DNA from: Patescibacteria group bacterium UBA7396
GTDB taxonomy: Bacteria > Patescibacteriota > Gracilibacteria > BD1-5 > UBA6164
DNA length: 64,000 nucleotides
Assembly (NCBI GenBank): GCA_002470645.1
Contig: DKNE01000023.1
Coordinates: forward strand, 50,538-114,537
Direction of reading: 5' to 3'
The position numbers and the translations under genes were made by a program. The notes under the pieces are model-generated. The model saw only the letters and a program-made list of their open reading frames with translations. It made no database searches and was not told the DNA's origin. Positions 1-9,867 of this stretch are shown piece after piece. Within the stretch, counting starts at the first letter, position 1. The number at the start of each line of letters is the position of its first letter.

Positions 1-372
1 GCAGATTTATATCTACAAACTGTAAAAAATACAGGAAATAATGTGGTAAAAATGAGAGCATCATCTGAAATATCACAAGTAAAAAGTTTATCTTTTTCTA
101 TAGCATACAATAAAGAAAATGTCCAAATCAAAGAAAAAATGATTCAGATTGATAATTCAGAACTCATCAATGTGATTGAAAATGAATGATTTAATACTGT
201 CATCATCAACTTCCAAAACCCAACAAATATAAAAGTATGAGAAGAAATACTCAGTATCATTTTTGAAAAAGAAAACAGCGAAGAACTCGAAAGCATCAAT
301 CTCCTAAATGCAAATATTACCGATAATGATGGCGCAGTCTTTTCTCTTTCTACTTCAGGAGTTGAATTTTAA
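1..372 (+). CDS. C-terminal part of a secreted cohesin-like surface protein (5' truncated by window edge)
   Basis: Open from base 1 in frame 1 to TAA at 370-372, with two in-frame UGA codons read as Gly. The 123 visible residues form an alternating beta-strand pattern: VKSLSFSIAYN near residue 28, then VGEEILSIIFEK, then INLLNANITDNDGAVFSLS near the end. This resembles a cohesin or cohesin-like carbohydrate-binding beta-sandwich. The fold call rests on my pattern memory only, and the N-terminal part lies outside the window. A strong hairpin follows directly, so this gene probably ends its transcription unit ahead of pbpC. Confidence 0.5.
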
Positions 373-390
373 TTTGCAATTATGTCCCAA

Positions 391-424
391 AAAAATAAAC
401 TTGAAATCAAGTTTATTTTTTTCT
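391..424 (+). terminator. Rho-independent terminator after the cohesin-like gene
   Basis: A 10-bp stem AATAAACTTG / CAAGTTTATT with loop AAAT is followed by a T-rich run. It sits between the stop at 372 and the pbpC start at 438. Confidence 0.75.
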
Positions 425-437
425 TTTCTAAAAGCAG

Positions 438-2480
438 ATGAAAGCACTGAAAATATGTCTTTTTATTTTTCTATGACTCTTTGGAATGTATTTTTTCTTT
501 CCCTATTTTATCAAAGTAGAATTACCAAAAATTCCTGTATCAACGGTTATTTATGATAGCAATCATATTGAACTCTGAGAAATTATCACCGACTGAAAAT
601 ATAGACACAGAGAGACAAAATGGGAAGATTTTCCAGAATTTTTAAAAACTGCTTTTATCGGAGTGGAAGATAAAAGATTTTATTTTCATAGTGGAATTGA
701 TTTTTTATGAATTTTGAGAGCTTTCAAAAATAATATCATCTGAACGGGCAGAGAAGGTGCTTCCACAATTGAAAATCAAATTATCAGAAATCATTTTTGG
801 CTCAATGAAAAAAGAGGATACAAACTCAAAATAAAAGAATTTATCCTTTCTTTAGCGCTCAATAAAAAATATTCAAAAGATGAAATTTTAGGCCTATATC
901 TGAATACTATTAATTTTTGATACCTCAATTTTTGAGTGGAAAGTGCGGCAAAATTTTATTATCACAAATCTCTGAAAGAACTCACCAAAGCAGAAATGAT
1001 TTGACTCCTCACTATTATAAAAAATCCAAATAATTTTAATCCTCTCACAAAAAAATCAGCATTTGAACGCCGTTTTAGCGTAATAGTAAACACTTTAACA
1101 AACAATGGGATACTGAGTGAAGAAGAAAAAAATCTTATCAAAGAAGAAACTCTTACTTTTTATTCTGGAGAAAAAAATAAGCTCCCCTACATAGTTGATT
1201 TTGTACATACAAAAATAAAAAAAGATGCCAAAGAACGTGGGAAAATAGTGACTCACTTTGATTATTATCTTTCTGAAAAAATAAATACTCTCGCACAAAC
1301 CACTCTCAAAAATCTGGCCTGGAAAAATGTTGGTGATTATGGAATCATTATTATCGATAGAAAAACCATGTGACTCAAAGTCATGATATGAGGAGAAAAT
1401 TATGATGGAAAAGATGGACAAGTAAACGCGTCTCTTGCCCTAAGACAACCAGGAAGTACTCTCAAACCTTTTTTATATGCTCTTTATTTTGAACAATTTG
1501 GAAAAACTCCTGCATCTTCTATTCTTGATTTGCCAGTGAGTTACCCAACTGCTTTTTGATATAGTTATGAACCAAAAAATTATTCGCTCACCTATGCTTG
1601 AGAAGTCTCTTTAGCCGAAGCCCTTTCTCAAAGTATCAATATTCCAGCTGTCAAAATTCTTCATGAAATATGAATTGAATCATTTATGAAATTTTTAAAA
1701 AGTGTCTGAATCACATCCCTTTCACGTGAGAATGATTATTATGGGCTTTCTCTTGCTCTTTGAAGTGGAGAAATAAGTCTCTTTGAACTCACAAGAGCTT
1801 ATAGTATTTTTGCTAAAAATGGTGAATATTGTGATATCAATATATTTCTTGATGACGATAAAATCTCAAATAATCATTGTAAAACAAGTATCGATAAAAA
1901 ATATACTGATATGGTAGAAGAAATTTTAACCAATCGTTATTTTAAACTCGCTTGATTTCCCATACACTCCAATCTCGATTTTCCCGATAGAAATGTATTT
2001 GTAAAAACAGGTACGTCAAGAAATTTTAAAGATAATTGGAGTATCTGATTTACGAGTGATTTTATCATCTGAGTTTGGGTATGAAATAAAGATTGAGCCG
2101 AAATGAAGTGAGTTTCTGGAGCGAGTGGAGCTGGAGATATTTTTAGAAAAATAGTGTACGAACTCGATACGTATGAAACAGATACTCCGATTGTTTCACT
2201 AGAAAATGAATATCATGATTTTATAAAAATCATTTCACCTTTAGATAAAAACACCTATCAAATCGATCCATCTATACCACTGGAAAAACAATCTATTCAA
2301 CTGAATTATCATACTAATATTGATTTTGATACTCTGTTATGGAAAGTTGATGGAAATATTTTTGAAAAATCTTTTCTTCCTCTCTCACAAATACAGCAAA
2401 AAACTTCTCTACAAATAGAAGTTTATAAAGATGGGGTTTTACTCGGAACTGATAGTGTAGAAATATTTCTCAAAAATTAA
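438..2480 (+). CDS. pbpC: Penicillin-binding protein 1C (bifunctional glycosyltransferase/transpeptidase)
   Basis: A 680-residue class A PBP that polymerises lipid II and cross-links peptidoglycan outside the membrane. The start at 438 follows an in-frame TAA and gives a short cytoplasmic end and one membrane anchor (MKALKICLFIFLGLFGMYFF). The glycosyltransferase domain shows EDKRFYFHSGID near residue 78. The transpeptidase shows the SxxK motif in GSTLKPF near 340, SQSIN near 397 and KTGTS near 524. A beta-rich C-terminal segment from about 597 matches the PBP1C C-terminal domain. In-frame UGA codons occur throughout at glycines. Its stop overlaps the convergent gene by 4 bp. mraY lies 2.4 kb downstream. 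Confidence 0.92.
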
Positions 2481-3013
2481 GATTTTTTTTCAAGTCCATA
2501 TTTTTTATTCAATCATTCTAAAGCCGTTCTTAAAATATGGTATGATTGGTGTGCATTACTCGAATACGATGCTCCTTCAAGTCATTCAGGAAAATCTTCC
2601 ACTGATACATAAATTCATTTTTTTAAAAATGTTTCTTCCAAAAGCTGAAGATAATAGGCAACAGAATTATACGAAGAGTGAAAACGAAAAGCAATATGCT
2701 TATCCCTTGATCATTGAAGTTGTCATATTTGAATATTTCAAAATTGATCTTCATCAAATGATAATGCACATGCAGGATGATATTTACCATCTTTTTCTCT
2801 TTTGTATCTCAAAACCAGTGCGTATTTTCCATCTAATATCATTTTTGAAGCATAGGTTGATTCTCAAAATTCACCAGAAGCTTCAGAAAGTCATCATAAT
2901 ATTTCTACCATAAGTCTCGTAGCATCTATAGTAGGACACAATTTATTTTGTGGCGTTCTTAAAAATTCTTTTTTTTCAAATTCTGGAATAATTAAATGAT
3001 CTAATGCAGTCAT
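2477..3013 (-). CDS. Conserved hypothetical protein (178 aa)
   Basis: Soluble 178-residue protein with no signal peptide or membrane segment and no motif I recognise. It starts MTALDHLIIPEFEKKEF and contains several UGA-encoded glycines, for example MVEILGGLSEASGEFGES near residues 35-52. The His-rich middle (AFRFHSSYNSVAYYLQ) does not form a known metal site. The gene ends inside the pbpC stop (overlap 2477-2480). It lies downstream of, and on the same strand as, the FNR-like gene, with a 65-bp AT-rich gap, so co-transcription is possible. Confidence 0.7.
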
Positions 3014-3078
3014 AATATTGTTTTTATAAAAAATTAATTTCTAAAATATTCTATCATATAATGATAAAAAAAACAAAA

Positions 3079-3756
3079 TTAATACTTCTCTCTGAAAATA
3101 TTTTCTTGGCTCACTCAAGCTTCAGTAAGTTTATTTTCAACTTCATCCACCATATTAGGATTTCCACAAATATAAAATTCTTCAAAATGTTGTATATTTT
3201 CTTGAATCAAAAAATCTCACACGTATCCCATTTGAAATCCTGGAGAGTTTTCACGACTTAAAAATACTTCAAAATCAAAATTTGAAAATTGATTTTTGAG
3301 ATTTTGAAATTCTTCAATAGAGTAAAGATTTTTTTGTGTTCTGTTTCCAAGGATGATTTTGAGTGATTTTTCAAATCATTTTGATAATAAATCTCTGACT
3401 AAAAAATACAGTGGGACGATCCCGGTTCACGTTGCAATATATAATTTATTATTTATTTTTTTACTATCAATAAAATGCCCCGTTGGTCCGACTCCTCTGA
3501 GTACTATTCCCTCTTCATAATCACAAATTTCCTTACTTCCTCATCTCCCTTTTTCTAATCTTTTGATGATAAAATGGACTTTTTTTGCATCTTTATATAA
3601 AACAGAATACGCGCGAGCAAATCATGTTTTAGGAAGTAAAAATGTGATAAATTGTCCTGGAATAATTTCAAAATCATTTTCAGCCTCATAAACAAGCTCA
3701 AAAACATCTTGAGTTAAGTATTTTTTTTCTACCAATGTAAAATGATTGATTGCCAT
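3079..3756 (-). CDS. Ferredoxin-NADP reductase-type FAD/NAD(P) oxidoreductase
   Basis: A 225-residue two-domain flavoprotein of the FNR superfamily. The N-terminal FAD-binding barrel has GQFITFLLP near residue 34 and the RxYS flavin motif in ARAYSVLY near 48. The NAD(P) domain has ATGTGIVPLYFL near 107, where a glycine is UGA, and the CGNPNMV motif near 196. The protein stands alone, without a fused ferredoxin or dihydroorotate dehydrogenase partner, so its electron partner is unknown. The ATG at 3756 gives the usual length. The 79-bp gap to the divergent gene at 3836 must hold promoters for both. Confidence 0.85.
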
Positions 3757-3835
3757 AATTTTTTCCTCAATATTTAATTTGAATTTTCATTCTTAATAGA
3801 TAATATATAAAAAATAAAACTTAGCAAAACAAAAA

Positions 3836-4750
3836 ATGAAAAAAACAATTCTCTTTCTTGCATTTTTCTTTCTCCCCTTATGGCAAGTATTGGCAATTTT
3901 AGAAGTCAAAACAAATCTCGCACCGGGAAATTATAATTTCCCTATTGAAGTATATCTGATGGCAAACGATAAGGACGCAAAAATCTTTTATTATACCGAT
4001 GGAATTGGAAGAATGGATACTATTTTGGAATATAAAAAACCTCTTGTTCTCAAAGAAGATACCTCTCTTGATTTTTTTGCTACTACAAAGGATTACGAAG
4101 ATACGCCGATACAAAGTGCAAAATATACTTTTACTTATTCAAATAAAATCACTCTCAGTATAGAAGAGAAAAAAATTACTGTAAAAAATACTGATAGTGA
4201 TGTACAAAATATCTGATATTGGAAAATAGAAAGTGATACGATCAATTACGAAATCACTCCCAATACATTTCTTGAGAAAAATCAAACTTTTATCCTTGAT
4301 TATACCCCCAAAGAACTTGAAAAAATAATTCTCTACTCTCCTGATAAAAAAGAGAAAAAATCCCAAGTGTATAAAACTCCTCCAAAAGAAGAAATAGAAA
4401 AAGATAAAATAAAAGTTGTAGAAGAAGTAAAAATAGAAAATATATCACCAACTCTTTTAGAAGAAATCATAACAGAAACTTGATGAGAACTATCTCCTTT
4501 TGAAGAAAATTGAATATCTCTCGAAGATGAAAGTGCTTCATGAAATATAGAAATACCTAAAAGTACGGATTTTCAATTGACTGAAAATATCACTGCTTCT
4601 ATTCAAGATAAAAAAACAAATAACTGAGTATTTTTCTTTCTCTCATATCTCTTATGAGTAGCTTTTATGTCTATTATTAGCTATAATATTTATATTTCAC
4701 AAAGAAAAAATAATTCTTTAAAAAAGATCTTTCATAAAATAAAAAAATAA
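3836..4750 (+). CDS. Surface-anchored protein with CHB_HEX_C-like domain
   Basis: A 304-residue exported protein. A signal peptide (MKKTILFLAFFFLPLWQVLA) is followed by a beta domain at about residues 25-100 whose pattern (APGNYNFPIEVYL, KIFYYTDG, YKKPLVL, LDFFAT) matches the chitobiase/beta-hexosaminidase C-terminal-like fold found in many surface proteins. Then comes a charged Lys/Glu-rich stretch. Near residue 265 there is one membrane segment (VFFFLSYLLGVAFMSIISY) with a basic tail, consistent with the protein being held on the outer face. Function is unknown. mraY follows 100 bp downstream. Confidence 0.7.
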
Positions 4751-4850
4751 ATGTTATCCAAAAAAATATTTTCCCCGAACTTTTACAAAATAATTTGAAA
4801 AAACAAAATTTTTCTTACAATTACCGGAGTTTATTTTTAATACACGAGTT

Positions 4851-5885
4851 ATGAATTCTCATTTAATTCCCATTTTTTCATTTTCACTTGCGACGTTTTT
4901 AGTATGACTGTTTATTATTCCCTACTTTATAGAACTCTTAAAAAAATATAAAATTGGAAAACAAATAAGAGAAGAAGCGACTATCGGGAAAGCCGTAGAA
5001 TTTCTGAAACTCCATAAAACAAAAACAGGAACTCCTACTATGTGAGGAGCTATCATCCTGATTATCGTTTTTTTGATGGTAATATTTAGTATCGTATTAC
5101 AAAAATTTTGATTTATCAATAATTCTCTTTTCAATCAAAAAGAAACCTATCTTGCTCTTTTCACTCTCGCAACGGTTGGAATCCTCTGAGCCATCGATGA
5201 TTATCTCAATGTCAGAGGAATAGGAAGAACGAAATGACTTTCAGCAAGGTTTAAAATGTTTTGGCTACTCGTGTTTTCTTGAGGAGGTGCATGGTGGTTT
5301 TATGATAAATTAGATTGGGGATCAAGACTACTTGATATACCTTTTACGGGATGAATGGAAATAGGAATATATTTTATTCCTCTCTTTATCTTTATCATTA
5401 TAGCAACCGCAAATAGTGTCAACATCACCGATGGACTCGATGGCCTTGCTCCTGGACTTTTACTTTTTGCATATGGTGTGTACGCATATATCACCTATGA
5501 CCAATGACTCTATTTACTTTCTACTTTATGTGTGAGTATTATCGGAGCTTTAGTAGCATTTTTATGGTATAATATTAAACCCGCAAAAGTGTATATGTGA
5601 GATGTGGGAAGTTTAGCACTCTGAGCAAATTTATGAATTATGGCAATGCTTACCAATACTATTAGTGTGCTTATCATCGTCGGAGCTATTTTTATATTTG
5701 AAACGATTTCTGTAATCATACAACTCACATCTAAAAAACTTAGAAATGGAAAAAAAATATTTAAAATAGCTCCATTTCATCATCATCTCGAAGCTATTTG
5801 ATGGAGTGAAGAAACCGTAGTTTTTAAACTGTGGCTTGTTGGAATAGTACTGAGTGCCATCTGAGTAATTGTTTATAAATTATAA
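4851..5885 (+). CDS. mraY: Phospho-N-acetylmuramoyl-pentapeptide transferase
   Basis: A 344-residue polytopic membrane enzyme that transfers phospho-MurNAc-pentapeptide to undecaprenyl phosphate, forming lipid I. Diagnostic motifs: TPTMGG near residue 62, [17 protein letters not shown] near 117, [13 protein letters not shown] near 186, GDVGSLALGANLG near 250 and the cytoplasmic APFHHHLE near 306. Many of the glycines are UGA. Length fits the family. With murG at 55630 and pbpC upstream, this supports a complete peptidoglycan pathway. A bidirectional hairpin follows. Confidence 0.95.
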
Positions 5886-5890
5886 AACAA

Positions 5891-5922
5891 AAAAAGAAAT
5901 TTCTATAGAAATTTCTTTTTTT
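5891..5922. terminator. Bidirectional terminator between mraY and the convergent membrane-protein gene
   Basis: The stem AAAAAGAAATTTC / GAAATTTCTTTTT surrounds the loop TATA, with A-runs on one side and T-runs on the other. It can therefore serve mraY on the plus strand and the convergent gene on the minus strand. Confidence 0.8.
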
Positions 5923-6376
5923 AATCGTCTCATTTACAATGTTTATGCACTCTATCATGATGAGAATCACAATGATATTTTTTATGTAATAAATATTCTC
6001 AAATAAAAATAAATATTCATAAAACTATCGTTGATATAATGATCCAAATCTCTGAACTATGTGTATGTGTTTCTAAAAGTTCAATCGTTTCGTGTCAGAT
6101 ATAAAAATGTCCCGCTACGTGAAATACCACTGGAATATATGTAGCTAAAAATCTGAGTTGAAATCATTTGAGTGATTCTCTCACATATCATGCTATAAAT
6201 ATCAAAATCCAATACGAAAGATGAATAAGCCCGAGTTCCTCAAAAAAACTCACTTCTGGAAATTCGTGAAGAATCATAAATACAAATGCGATTTCAATAA
6301 GAACAAATATAAGTATATGCAAAAAAGAAGAAATGAGTCTTTGTTTCATAAATATGTTTTTAAAATAATGTACCAA
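5921..6376 (-). CDS. Small integral membrane protein with His/Cys-rich tail
   Basis: A 151-residue protein with about four hydrophobic segments, beginning MVHYFKNIFMKQRLISSFLH. The cytoplasmic tail is rich in potential metal ligands (KKYHCDSHHDRVHKHCKGDD). UGA glycines join the pieces. I do not recognise the family. The tail suggests metal binding, but that is inference. An alternative start is the internal Met about 10 codons in. The stop lies within the shared terminator. Confidence 0.65.
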
Positions 6377-6481
6377 TTCTATAAAGAAGTAGCAAATGTC
6401 AAATAAAAATATTTTTTTCTTGATTTTTTATATTATTTTTTTAGGATAAAATCACTATTTTGATTTGTAAGCAACATCTTT

Positions 6482-6790
6482 ATGTCATTTATAATGCTCA
6501 ATGAAACTTTTATTTGTGAAAATTGTGGAAATTCTGTAGAAAAACATCCAGAATGAAGCGCTAGAAATCACTGTCCTTTTTGCCTCCACTCAAAACATCT
6601 AGATAAAGATTTTCCTGGAGATAGAGTTTCTGAATGCAAAGGAATTATGCAACCAACTGGAATTGATTATAAAAAAAATAAATGATGGATGGTGAAACAT
6701 AAATGCAAAAAATGTAGAAAAGAAATTTTAAACAAAGTAGCTCCGGATGATAATTACCTTGATTTTATAAAACAACTACAAAAACTCTAA
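6482..6790 (+). CDS. RNHCP domain-containing protein
   Basis: A 102-residue zinc-binding protein. It carries CENCG near residue 11, the family-naming RNHCPFCLHSKHLD near 29, PGDR near 46, then a WMVKHKCKKCRKE segment and a final PDDN. This order matches the RNHCP family, whose molecular role is not known. The three CxxC-like pairs imply structural zinc. The UGA before SARNHCP encodes Gly. The ATG at 6482 was chosen; a second in-frame ATG four codons later is possible. Confidence 0.85.
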
Positions 6791-6794
6791 AAGA

Positions 6795-7562
6795 TTAATT
6801 TTTCAAACCATATCATTTTTTAAAAAGCCATAAACACGAGGTAAATAAAATAAAATTTGATACAATAATAGCTCAAAGAGAGATCCAAATATTCACCTCA
6901 CTGACTCATAAAAAACTATATCTGAGTCCATTTACCATATAATAAATAGGGTTCACATGACTGAGTGTGTACCAAATTCCGGTCAAACTTGAAATAGGAT
7001 AAAATACTCATGCCAAATATACCATAGGAGTAATGATAAATGTCGGAATGAGATTTACATCATCAAAACTTTTAGCAAAAAAGGCATTGAGAAATCCAGC
7101 AAAACTAAAGAGTGTTGCCGTAAAAAAAATAAATAAAAATGCTAAAAATGGATGTACTAAAGTGACCGATGTAAAAAAATGTGCTATTACAAAGACTATA
7201 ATCGAAATCAAAAATCCTCTCACCACTCATCCACTCAAAAATCCAAGAATAATCGAAGTATGATTAAGTGGAGAAGTAATAATTTCTTCTATACTTTTTT
7301 GAAATTTCGCCCCAAAAAATGAACTCGCCACATTCATATAGCTCGAAGTAATCAAACTCATCATGATAAATCCTGGAACCAAAAAGTCTATATATGCTAC
7401 TCCAGAAATCTCTCCTATTTGAGCCCCAATAAAGCTTCAAAAAATAAGAAAATATAGTGTCGTAGTTACTACTGGAGGCAAAATCGTTTGTTTCCGTATT
7501 CTAAAAACTCTTTTCATTTCTTTCATAGCAAGAGCCTTAGCTCATATGTATTGTGTTTTCAT
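6795..7562 (-). CDS. ABC-2 type transporter permease
   Basis: A 255-residue membrane protein with six predicted hydrophobic segments and the typical ABC-2 features: a long N-terminal amphipathic stretch, an early VPGFIMMSLITSSY segment and the late LSHVNPIYYMVNGLRY element. It lies 3 bp after the ATPase gene, so the two form an exporter operon. The substrate cannot be told; this group includes drug and polysaccharide exporters. Confidence 0.88.
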
Positions 7563-7565
7563 AGA

Positions 7566-8465
7566 TTAATTGCTTAATTGTTCAAATAATTCTTCCAATT
7601 CATTGGTGATATTTTTTACATTCATATACTCAATATTTTTTTTATTTAAAATATCAAATACTTCATTGAGACTTTTTTCTTTTGGTATAAAAATAATAAG
7701 TTTATTTTCCTCAAATGAATGTTTATACTCATTGAGTTCATCTATGACGCAAAGAGATTTTTTGAGTTCTATTTCAAATTTATAGTGCTCCATTTTTGCA
7801 AAAAAATCTTTTTTTGAAGAATTGATGATGATTTCTCAAGTTTTTATTACTGCTAAAGAATTACAAAGTTTTTCTACTTCTTCTAAATAATGTGTCGTGA
7901 GTAAAATAGTCATCCCATCTTTATTGAGTTCGAGCAAAAACTCATAGGTAGATTTTCTTAGATTGATATCAATCCCAGCAGTAGGTTCATCTAAAATAAG
8001 GAGTTTTGGAGAATGCATAAGGGCTCTTGCTATCATCACTCTTCTTTTCATTCATCCAGATAATTGTCCTATTTTTACATCTTTTTTATCAGATAATCCA
8101 AGTTTTTCGAGAATTTCGTCAGCGCGCAAAAGCGCTTGTTTTTTTTCAATTCCATAATATCCGGCACTCGTAACGAGCACATCAATGACACGAGAAAAAA
8201 TATCTAAATTAAACTCTTGTGGAACGACTCAAATGAGCTTTTTTGCTTCGCTAAAATGAGTATCAATGTCAATTCAAAAAATATCAACTTTCCCTTCAGT
8301 CTTAATAACTAAGTCAGTTAAAATTCAGATAATAGTTGTTTTTCCAGCTCCGTTTACTCATAAAAGAGCAAAAAAATCTCCTTGTTTTACTTCAAAATTA
8401 ATATTTTTTAAAGCGAGATGATTTTTATATTTTTTTACCAAATTGGTAGTTTTTATTGCAAACAT
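7566..8465 (-). CDS. ABC transporter ATP-binding protein (ABC-2 exporter)
   Basis: A 299-residue nucleotide-binding subunit. Walker A is GVNGAGKTT near residue 37 (its first Gly is UGA), the Q-loop is in VPQEFNLD, the signature is LSGGMKRR near 134 (one Gly is UGA), Walker B is LLILDEPTAGID and the H-loop is LLTTHYLEE. A C-terminal extension of about 80 residues is typical of ABC-2 ATPases. First gene of a two-gene operon with the permease. Confidence 0.92.
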
Positions 8466-8549
8466 AATTTAATATACTTTATAAAGTGTTTTTAAATATA
8501 TAAGTTTTTTAAAAAAATCAAAATATAAAATGATAAAATATATTTTCAT

Positions 8550-8584
8550 AAAAAAACTGAAACATATATGTTTCAGTTTTTTTA
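8550..8584 (-). terminator. Terminator of the helical-repeat/metallopeptidase operon
   Basis: Near-perfect hairpin AAAAAACTGAAACAT / ATGTTTCAGTTTTTT located directly beyond the metallopeptidase stop on the minus strand. Confidence 0.8.
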
Positions 8585-9592
8585 TTATTTTGATAATACT
8601 TCTTGTATTTTTTGAATATTCCCCCCCACGTATCTTTCTATTTTTTCTAAAATCTTTATTTCTTCTTGTTGTAATGATATATCATCGAGTGCGTACAATT
8701 CTTGAATCATAAAAAGCATATCTTTTAATCCTCTCAAAAATGTATAAAATGGAACCTCATCGGTAGTATCAATAACTAAATTTCCATTTGCCCAATACAC
8801 TAAACCAGATTCAAATAAATACGCAAGATTCATCTGAGTTAAAATTACGTATTTTTTCGCCGAAGCTTCGTTCATTCTCTCGAGATTTCTTATAGAATCC
8901 ATAAGCGTAAACTCAACGATACTTCTTCTCTCATCAGAAGTATATTGTTTTTTTTCATGCTCACTATACAATTGTAGATAATAAAATAACGTTGCCTTTG
9001 CCTCTTCTAAGAGAGAAGTCGGGTGTCACTTTACAAATAAACTATGTCCAAACTCATGATAGGTCACTTCTTTTATGAGCTCATTATATAATGTATCAAA
9101 ATTCATATGAAAATCTTCTCATAATAATGCTTTCAGTCCTTTTTCAGCATTATGTACGACATTTTTCATATTGGTATCTTTTAGGATGATACAATTTCAT
9201 TCCCTTTGAGAAAGTTCTCTATCATTTGGAAATGCTTTTCAAATGAATCCTGAAAATGCTGCATCTCCAGTTTGTAATAGTGTTTCAACAAAATCAAGAG
9301 TCATACTATCCATTCAAAATCTATCTTGAAAATACCTTTCTGATAATAAATAAAAATCTTCAAAATGTACTTTTTTTTCTGCATTTTTAAGAAAAATGAT
9401 AAGCTCTGGTTCAACTAAAACTCAAGGATACATATAGTCTTCCATTGGAGCTACTATTCAAAAAATCTCTTTTCTATCTTGCCAAGATTTTACTTCATGA
9501 ATTTCTGCATCTATCCAAGTATCATAATCGGTAATTCCATTAAATCAATCTTTTCTAAATCATGAAGCGTTTTGTATTTTGAAATATTTCAT
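8585..9592 (-). CDS. Putative HExxH zinc metallopeptidase (N-terminus may be frameshifted)
   Basis: The 335-residue frame carries VTYHEFGHSLF near residue 188, matching the zinc-metallopeptidase signature HExxH. A glutamate some 20 residues downstream, in SLLEEAKATLF, could be the third ligand, as in gluzincin-like enzymes. There is no signal peptide or membrane segment, so the protein is probably cytoplasmic. I do not recognise the family. The 5' 82 bp overlap a different, equally protein-like frame (9511-9849). The most likely reading is a single longer peptidase of about 420 residues, split by a frameshift or joined by -1 frameshifting. It belongs to the minus-strand cluster with the 933-residue helical-repeat protein. 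Confidence 0.65.
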
Positions 9593-9849
9593 TGATCAAA
9601 ACCTAAGACAAAATCAGAAGTTTTATCTTGTAAAAAATGGGAAAAACTTTGAATTAAAAAGGTATTTATTTCTTTTTTTATTCTTTCAAAATCTCAATAA
9701 TTTTTTACTGGTTCTATATGATGAGCAAAAGCAGGAATATTTTGAGTCATGATATACATTTGCTCTTTTACCGCTTTTGAAATATGATTTCAAGAAATTA
9801 CTGTTCATTCTGGGAGCTGAGCAAATGACTCTTTTGTATCTAATGTCAT
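9511..9849 (-). CDS. Probable N-terminal piece of the metallopeptidase, or small separate protein (112 aa)
   Basis: This frame starts at ATG 9849, 18 bp after the stop of the upstream helical-repeat gene, and ends at TAG 9511-9513. It begins MTLDTKESFAQLPEG and is helical (KAVKEQMYIMTQNIPAFAHH). In the overlap with the peptidase frame it gives NISKYKTLHDLEK, whereas the other frame gives GFRKDGFNGITDYDTW. Joining the two needs a -1 shift. Either the gene is interrupted, there is a sequencing error, or there are two overlapping genes. Confidence 0.45.
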
Positions 9850-9867
9850 ACAATAAAAAATTAAAAA

